Of a stretch of 53,743 nucleotides of DNA, positions 48,126-53,743 are shown piece after piece. Position 1 is the stretch's first letter. Each line of letters starts with the position of its first letter. Source of the stretch: Flavobacteriales bacterium (GTDB lineage Bacteria; Bacteroidota; Bacteroidia; Flavobacteriales_F; PHOS-HE28); NCBI GenBank assembly GCA_016788485.1, contig JAEUSV010000120.1, positions 1-53,743 of the forward strand, in the 5' to 3' direction. The notes beneath the pieces were generated by a model. It did no database searches, was not told the origin of the DNA, and was given only the letters and a program-made list of their open reading frames with translations. The position numbers were made by a program, and so were the translations under genes.

Positions 48126-51100
48126 GGTCACGTGGCCCATGAGCTGCTGACGCTCCACGCCATTCTTGGTCAGCGCCTTGTACCGCAGCGTCCACACGTA
48201 CACCCCGTCCTGCACCGGGGTGCCGTTCAACGTGCCATCCCAGGCCTGGCCTGGCTGGTCGCTGGTGAAGATGCGTTCGCCCCAACGGTCGAAGATCAGC
48301 AGCTCGTAACGTTCGAAGCCGCCCTCGATCACCGGTGCGAACACCTCGTTGAAGCCGTCGCCGTTCGGGGTGAAGGTGTTGGGCACATGGATGAAGGGCG
48401 CACAGCCTCCCTCGTTCACCCACACCGTATCGGTGAGCGCGGTGCAGGGACCCGTCACGGCCACCACGTACACGCCCGTTTCCTGCACGAGCAGCACCGG
48501 ATCGGTGGAACCGGTGCTCCAAAGCACGGTGGTGTACGGTACCGTGGCGTCGAGGTGAAGCGCTTCACCCGGGCACAGCGAGGCCATGTCGGCGAGCGGC
48601 AATTCCTCCACCACCGGCAGGATGGTGACGGTGACCGCATCGGTGGCCGAGCAACCGTCAAGGCTCAGCGTCACGCTGTAAGTGCCCTGGTCGGTGATCG
48701 CGATGGCGTTGGTGGAGGCGCCGGTGCTCCATTGCGCGGTGGCCGGTCCTGCGTTCACCGCGAGGGTCACGGTATCGCCATCGCAGGCCACGAGGTCGTC
48801 ACCCAGGTCGGGCAGGGGCAGCGGTACGATGCCCACCAGCACCGTGTCGTACACCATGCAGCCCGGTGCACCGGCCTCGAGCCACACGGTGCCCGCGGTG
48901 CCTGTGCTGTACTGGCCCGAGGTGGATCCATCGCTCCAGAGGTAACCGGCGCCAGGAAGGTTGAAGCTCCAGCTGATCGTGTTGCCGGGGCAGAGCGTGG
49001 TGTCGGGGCCCAGGTCGATCGAGGCAGGTGAGAATACCGCCACGTTGATGGCATCGCTCGCCGTGCAGCCGTCGAGGTCCACGGTCACGGAATAGGAGCC
49101 CGCCTGCGTCACAGCCTGTTGCGGTGCCGTACTGCCGTTCTGCCACAGGTAGGAGGCTCCGGCCTGTGCCACGTTCAGCACGAGCATGGCCCCGTCGCAC
49201 AGCGTGGTGTCGTTGCCAAGGTCGGCCACGGGCACGGGCAGCGTGCCCACCACCAGCGTGTCGGAGGCCGAGCAGCCGTTCACCGTCACGAGCACGCTCC
49301 ATGTGCCGGGGCCCACGGTGGTGGACGCTCCGGCGGTCCCGTTGTTCCAGGCATAGCTCGCGCCGGGCGTGGTGGCGTCGAGCATCACCGTATTGCCGGG
49401 GCATAGCGCCGTATCGTTCCCAAGGCTGAACACGGGCAGGGGCACCATGGTCACCACGATGGTGTCGCGCGTGCCGCATCCCGCGAGCGCGGCCTCTGCC
49501 CAATAGGTGCCGCTGGCGGAGACCGTGCGCGTGGCCGCCACGCTGCCATCGTCCCACAGATAGGTCGCACCGGGGGTGACGGTCGCCGCCAATTGCACGC
49601 TCGCTCCGGCGCATAGGCCGATGTCCGCGCCGAGGTTCATGCCGTTCAGCGGCGTGTAGGCCACGTTGATGGTGTCGCTCACGGTGCATCCGCCCACGTT
49701 CACCTCGGCCCAGTAGGCACCGCTCTGCGAAGCAAGGAGCGAGGGCCCCGTGGCGCCCGTGCTCCAGGTGGTGAGGCCGCCGGGCAGTTGCGCGCTCAGG
49801 GTGATGGAGGCGCCAGGGCAGAGGGTGGTGTCGTTGCCGAGGTCGAGCACGAGCGCACCGAGCACGTTCACCTGCACGGTGTCCGAAGCGGAGCAACCGC
49901 CGGCGCTCACGTTCACCCAAACGGTACCGGTGGAGGCCACCAGCTCGGTGGGCGCGGTGGTGCCGGTGCTCCAGAGGTAGGTGGCCGTGGGCCAGGTGGC
50001 GTCCAGGACCACCGAGCCGCCGGGGCACAACGTGGTGTCGTTGCCAAGGTCGACCAGCGGTACGGGCAACACCGTGATCGCGACCGTGTCGACCACGCTG
50101 CACGCCCCCTGGAAGACCTCCACAGCATACACCCCGCTCGCGTTCACGGAGAGGGTGGGGCTTGTGGCGCCGTTGTTCCAGAGGTAGGTGGAACCGGGCA
50201 ACGTGGCGTCGAGCACCACCGTTGTTCCCTGGCATATCGTCTGGTCGGGGCCCAGGTCCACCGCGTTGGGCGAGGCCATCAGCACGTTGATCGCATCGGT
50301 GCCCGTGCATCCGTTCGCATCTGTCACGGTAACACTGTACGTGCCGGTGGCCGCCGCGGTGATGGTGGGCGTCGTGCTGCCGTCCTGCCACAGGTAGTCG
50401 GCCCCCGCCGTGGTCGCATCAAGCACCAGCGCGGCGCCCGGGCAGAGCGTGGTATCATTACCCAGCGCAACGACAGGTGCCGCGGCGACAGCAACCACGA
50501 TGGCGTCGCTCACCGTACAGGCGCCCTGCAGCACGCTCACCGTGTAGTTGCCGGCCGCGCTAACGGTCAGGGTGGGCGTGGAGGCCCCGGTGCTCCACAC
50601 GTACGTTGCGGCGGGTGTGGTGGCGTTCAGCACAAGGGTGGAGCCTGCGCAGATGGTGGTGTCGTTGCCGAGGTCCACGGGTACGGGAGAGGCATAGGCC
50701 ACGTTGATGGCGTCCGCGGCCGTGCACGTGTTCGCTGCGGTGACGGTGACGCTGTACGTGCCCGCTGCGGTCACGGTGAAGGTGGGCGTGGTGGCGCCGT
50801 TCTGCCAGAGCTGGCTCGCACCAGGATAGGCGGCGCTCAAGGTCAGCGAGGCCCCCGGACAAAGCGTGGTGTCGTTCCCCAGCGAGACCACCGGCGGCGT
50901 GAGCGTGCCGATGGTGATGGCATCGGTACCCGTGCAGCCGTTCACGGTGACCTGCACGCTCCAGTTGCCGGCCCCTGCGCTCAGGGTCGGTGTCGCGGCC
51001 CCGGAGCTCCACAGGTAGCTCGCACCCGCCGTGGTCGCATCCAACAACACCTGATCGCCCGGACATACGGTGGTGTCATTGCCCAGGTCCACCACGGGCA

Positions 51101-53743
51101 GCGGGGTGAAGGTCACCAGGACGGTGTCGCTCACCTGGCAGCCGTTCAATGTGGTGCGCTGCCAGTAGGTACCGGAGGTGCTGGCGTTGATGCTGCTGGT
51201 GGTGGCGCCGGTGTTCCAGAGGTAGGTGGCACCAGGCACGGTGACGCCGAGCGGCACCGGTGTGCCGGCGCACGCGACGACATCGGGCCCCAGGTTCACC
51301 GACTGCAGGTTGAAGTTCGAGAGGGTCACCGCATCGGAGGCCGAGCATCCGCCTACCGTCACCACCACGCTCACGTTGCCCGGGGCCGCGGTGGTGAAGG
51401 AGGACGCCGAGGATCCGTCCTGCCAGAGGTAGCTGGCGCCTGGTGTGGTCGCTTGGAAGGTGACAGCGACGCCCGGGCACACGATGGTGTCGTTGCCCAG
51501 GTCCACCACGGGCAGTGGGTTCACCGCCACGTTGATCGCATCGGTGGCGGTGCATCCATTGAGATCGACGGTCACGCTGAAGTTGCCACCGGACGCCGCA
51601 TTGATCGTGGATGCGGCGCTCCCGTTCTGCCAGAGGTAGGTGGCGCCGGGGTAGGTGGCATCAAGCACCAATGGCTGTCCCGCACAGAGGGTGGTGTCGT
51701 TGCCCAGGTCCACGGTGGGCAGGGGGGCCACCGTTACGTTGATGGCATCGGAGGTGATGCACCCGTTGAGCGTTGCGGTGACGCTGTAGTTGCCCGTGGC
51801 GCTGGCGTTGAGGGTGGGGTTGGTGCTGCCGTCCTGCCAGAGGTAGGTGGCCCCAGGCACGGTGGCGTCGAGCTGTAGCGGCTGTCCGGCGCAGATCGAC
51901 GTGTCATTGCCCAGTTCCACCACGGGCAACGGGTTCACCGACACGTTGATCCCATCGGTGGCGGTGCATCCGTTGAGGTCGACGGTCACGCTGAAACCGC
52001 CACCTGCCCCCGCATTGAACGTCGGTGTGGTGCTGCCGTTCTGCCAGAGGTAGGTGGCGCCCGGGTAGGTGGCATCCAATACCAGCGGCTGTCCGGCGCA
52101 GATCGTGGTGTCGTTGCCAAGCTCCACCGTGGGCAGCGGGTCCACCGTTACGCTGATGGCATCGCTGGCGCTGCACCCGTTGAGCGTGGCGGTGACCGTG
52201 TAGTTGCCGGTGGTATAGGCGTTGAGGGTGGGGTTGATGCTGCCGTCCTGCCAGAGGTAAGTGGCCCCAGGCACGGTAGCGTCGAGCACCAGCGGCTGTC
52301 CGGCACAGATGGCCGTGTCATTGCCCAGGTCCACCACGGGCAACGGGTTCACCGAAACACTGATCGCATCGGTGGCGGTGCAGCCGTTGAGGTCGACGGT
52401 CACGCTGAAGCTGCCACCTGCCGCCGCATTGAAGGTGGGCGTGGAGCTTCCGTTCTGCCAGAGGTAGGTGGCACCGGGGTAGGTGGCGTCGAGCACCAAC
52501 GGTTGCCCCGCACAGAGGGTGGTGTCGTTGCCGAGGTCCACGGTGGGCAACGGGTCCACCGTCACGTTGATGGCATCCGTGACGCTGCATCCGTTGAGGG
52601 TGGCGGTGACCGTGTAGTTGCCCGTGGCGTTGGCGTTGAGGGTGGGGTTGGTGCTGCCGTCCTGCCAGAGGTAGGTGGCACCGGGCACCGTGGCGTCGAG
52701 CACTACGGGCTGTCCGGCGCAGACGGCGGTGTCGTTGCCCAGGTCGATCACGGGCAAGGGGTTCACCGTCACGTTGATCACATCGGTGGTCGTGCAGCCG
52801 TTGCGGGTCACGGACACGGAATAGAGCCCGCTGGTGCTGGCGGTGAGCGAGGGGCCGGTCGATCCATCCTGCCACAGGAAGGCGCTGCCGGGGATGTTGG
52901 GCACGGAAAGGACCACCGATTGTCCTGCGCAGATGGTGGTGTCGTTGCCGAGGTTGACGACCGGGTAGGGGTTGAAGGTGATCAGCGCGGCATCGCTGGC
53001 GTTGCAGTTGTTCGCCGTGACCGTAACACTGTAGTTGCCCGAGCCGGAGACGTTGTAGGTGGGGTTGGTGCTGCCGTCCTGCCAGAGGTAGGTGCCGCCG
53101 GGCACGGTGGCATCCAGCACCACGGGTGTTCCGGCGCACAGCACCTGGTCGGGCCCAAGGTTCACCGGGGGCAGCGGGGTCACGTTCACCTGGAGGGTAT
53201 CGCGCAGTACCACGTTGCCGCTCATGCTGATGTTGTCGATGCCGAGGTCGTTGCCCACGGCGAAGCTGGAGGTGAGCTCCAGGCAGATGTTCGCGCTGGT
53301 CACGCCCGGCGGGGCGGTCCAGTTGGTGAGGCAGTTGATCCACACATTGGGGCCGGCGGGCGGGATGAAGGTGGGGCCCGTGAGCACCCCGTTGATGCGC
53401 CACCGCACGCGGGGCGGGTTCTGGGACACCAGCGAGGCCAGGTCGAAGCCCAGGGTGTAGGTCTGGCCGGGGCACACGGGCACGGTCTGGCACCAGATGT
53501 CCCAGCCGCTCTGGGCGACACCCCCGTTCACCATCAGGAACAGCCCCGCCCCCCAACCCACGAAGAAGGGGTGATAGGTCCCAGCGTTGAACCCGATGAA
53601 ATAGGAGCCGTCGACCTGCAGGTTGTTGTTGTAGTTGAACTGGGTGGTGAACCCGGTGTTGCCGGCGTCGAAGTTGCCGTTGGTCACCAGCTGCCCGCTC
53701 GGATAGCCCACTTCGCACCAGTAGCTGCCCGCGGTGCCCACGG
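48114..53743 (-). CDS. Giant repeat surface protein with type B (gliding-associated) T9SS domain, 5' end missing
   Basis: At least 1876 residues, and open at the right edge; the first visible GTG is internal, not a start. The visible N-terminal part (about 200 residues) includes SGQLVTNGNFDAGNTGF and NDLGIDNISMSG, the shape of a carbohydrate-binding jelly-roll domain. Then come 22 regular Ig-like repeats of about 69 residues (LGNDTxxCxGxxxxLDA...YLWxxGSTxPT...GxYxVTVxxxGCxxxDxIxV) plus one degenerate unit. The C-terminal 90 residues are a type B sorting domain: VPNTFTPNGDGFNEVF, YELLIFDRWGERIF and DGVYVWTLRYKALTKNGVERQQLMGHVTLLR. It should be exported by T9SS and retained at or released from the surface, in the manner of SprB-like adhesins. 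Its 3' end overlaps the WG gene by 12 bases. Confidence 0.92.
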   Translation of the reverse strand, partial: VGTAGSYWCEVGYPSGQLVTNGNFDAGNTGFTTQFNYNNNLQVDGSYFIGFNAGTYHPFFVGWGAGLFLMVNGGVAQSGWDIWCQTVPVCPGQTYTLGFDLASLVSQNPPRVRWRINGVLTGPTFIPPAGPNVWINCLTNWTAPPGVTSANICLELTSSFAVGNDLGIDNISMSGNVVLRDTLQVNVTPLPPVNLGPDQVLCAGTPVVLDATVPGGTYLWQDGSTNPTYNVSGSGNYSVTVTANNCNASDAALITFNPYPVVNLGNDTTICAGQSVVLSVPNIPGSAFLWQDGSTGPSLTASTSGLYSVSVTRNGCTTTDVINVTVNPLPVIDLGNDTAVCAGQPVVLDATVPGATYLWQDGSTNPTLNANATGNYTVTATLNGCSVTDAINVTVDPLPTVDLGNDTTLCAGQPLVLDATYPGATYLWQNGSSTPTFNAAAGGSFSVTVDLNGCTATDAISVSVNPLPVVDLGNDTAICAGQPLVLDATVPGATYLWQDGSINPTLNAYTTGNYTVTATLNGCSASDAISVTVDPLPTVELGNDTTICAGQPLVLDATYPGATYLWQNGSTTPTFNAGAGGGFSVTVDLNGCTATDGINVSVNPLPVVELGNDTSICAGQPLQLDATVPGATYLWQDGSTNPTLNASATGNYSVTATLNGCITSDAINVTVAPLPTVDLGNDTTLCAGQPLVLDATYPGATYLWQNGSAASTINAASGGNFSVTVDLNGCTATDAINVAVNPLPVVDLGNDTIVCPGVAVTFQATTPGASYLWQDGSSASSFTTAAPGNVSVVVTVGGCSASDAVTLSNFNLQSVNLGPDVVACAGTPVPLGVTVPGATYLWNTGATTSSINASTSGTYWQRTTLNGCQVSDTVLVTFTPLPVVDLGNDTTVCPGDQVLLDATTAGASYLWSSGAATPTLSAGAGNWSVQVTVNGCTGTDAITIGTLTPPVVSLGNDTTLCPGASLTLSAAYPGASQLWQNGATTPTFTVTAAGTYSVTVTAANTCTAADAINVAYASPVPVDLGNDTTICAGSTLVLNATTPAATYVWSTGASTPTLTVSAAGNYTVSVLQGACTVSDAIVVAVAAAPVVALGNDTTLCPGAALVLDATTAGADYLWQDGSTTPTITAAATGTYSVTVTDANGCTGTDAINVLMASPNAVDLGPDQTICQGTTVVLDATLPGSTYLWNNGATSPTLSVNASGVYAVEVFQGACSVVDTVAITVLPVPLVDLGNDTTLCPGGSVVLDATWPTATYLWSTGTTAPTELVASTGTVWVNVSAGGCSASDTVQVNVLGALVLDLGNDTTLCPGASITLSAQLPGGLTTWSTGATGPSLLASQSGAYWAEVNVGGCTVSDTINVAYTPLNGMNLGADIGLCAGASVQLAATVTPGATYLWDDGSVAATRTVSASGTYWAEAALAGCGTRDTIVVTMVPLPVFSLGNDTALCPGNTVMLDATTPGASYAWNNGTAGASTTVGPGTWSVLVTVNGCSASDTLVVGTLPVPVADLGNDTTLCDGAMLVLNVAQAGASYLWQNGSTAPQQAVTQAGSYSVTVDLDGCTASDAINVAVFSPASIDLGPDTTLCPGNTISWSFNLPGAGYLWSDGSTSGQYSTGTAGTVWLEAGAPGCMVYDTVLVGIVPLPLPDLGDDLVACDGDTVTLAVNAGPATAQWSTGASTNAIAITDQGTYSVTLSLDGCSATDAVTVTILPVVEELPLADMASLCPGEALHLDATVPYTTVLWSTGSTDPVLLVQETGVYVVAVTGPCTALTDTVWVNEGGCAPFIHVPNTFTPNGDGFNEVFAPVIEGGFERYELLIFDRWGERIFTSDQPGQAWDGTLNGTPVQDGVYVWTLRYKALTKNGVERQQLMGHVTLLR
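48411..53165 (-). repeat. Array of 23 tandem Ig-like repeats
   Basis: Each unit is close to 207 bases (69 codons). The marker CTGCCAGAGG recurs on the plus strand at 51627, 51834, 52041, 52248, 52455 and 52662, exactly 207 apart. Units near the C-terminus (low coordinates) are divergent; units at 51.5-52.75 kb are nearly identical. Confidence 0.9.
51507..52748 (-). repeat. Higher-order 414-base repeat, three copies
   Basis: Six consecutive Ig-like units alternate between two types. Type A reads VPGATYLWQDGSTNPTLNA then GNYTVTATLNGC. Type B reads YPGATYLWQNGSTTPTFNA then FSVTVDLNGCTATD. This makes three copies of an A-B dimer of 138 codons, 1242 bases in all. It points to recent expansion in two-unit steps. 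Confidence 0.85.

Noticed and set aside
49788..51878. 696-residue plus-strand frame opposite the adhesin repeats
   Set aside because: It is a regular antisense image of the tandem repeats and has no independent start context.
48411..53165. Repeat array considered as CRISPR
   Set aside because: The 207-base units are coding, in frame and without unique spacers.

Overview
The window looks like a chromosome segment from a GC-rich, uncultured-type member of the Bacteroidota, most likely Flavobacteriales. The evidence is four proteins with type IX secretion (T9SS) C-terminal sorting domains (three type A, one gliding-associated type B), the bacteroidetal ribosomal block rpmB-rpmG-DUF4295-ftsY, a bacillithiol gene (bshC), and -7 promoter boxes of the TAnnTTTG kind with no reliance on Shine-Dalgarno sites. 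No tRNA, rRNA, CRISPR, insertion sequence or prophage was seen. The lineage assignment is inference. Genes are dense and there are two convincing hairpin terminators.

Layout. 1-1173 (minus): a truncated oxyR with both redox cysteines and a small membrane protein, divergent from miaE (1242) and cinA (1884). 3266-4972 (plus): rpmB, rpmG, a DUF4295 protein and ftsY. 4979-10418 (minus): a four-gene operon in which a TonB-dependent receptor is translationally coupled to a TPR/SpoIIE phosphatase (SiaA-like), followed by SiaB-like kinase and SiaC-like antagonist genes. rimO (10496) follows, although it usually sits next to ftsY in this phylum. 11800-15529 (minus): a LuxR-type response regulator and a Y_Y_Y-type hybrid periplasmic-sensor histidine kinase. 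15886-21092 (minus): a membrane-anchored papain-like protease and a large secreted PNGase F-type protein. bshC is at 21176, and a secreted T9SS protein ends exactly where bshC ends.

25538-29735 (plus) holds guaA, a LysM/periplasmic-binding-fold protein and hemF, the last two joined by ATGA overlaps. 29737-33138 (minus) holds a stress-envelope trio (YtxH, holin-like and a 141-aa protein), DUF3817, a DUF1801 protein with a histone H1-like tail, a PH-like membrane protein and a T9SS protein. 33220-36966 is a divergent cyanophycinase/cyanophycin synthetase pair. 36991-39861 holds a lower-GC membrane protein, a GT-C type glycosyltransferase and a dienelactone hydrolase-like protein. 39914-42438 (minus) holds GlsB-like, two Bacteroidota-type small proteins, rplS and trmD. 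42528-48125 holds a TPR protein, an MMPL/RND exporter with a small membrane partner, and a WG-repeat protein. The window ends inside a giant adhesin-like gene of at least 1876 residues built of 23 Ig-like repeats with a type B sorting domain.

Most notable points: the receptor-SiaABC operon sitting in a normally conserved block; a PNGase F catalytic domain split by an insert of about 530 residues; a 414-bp higher-order repeat in the adhesin; a short AT-rich codon patch inside cphA; and nearly leaderless promoters.
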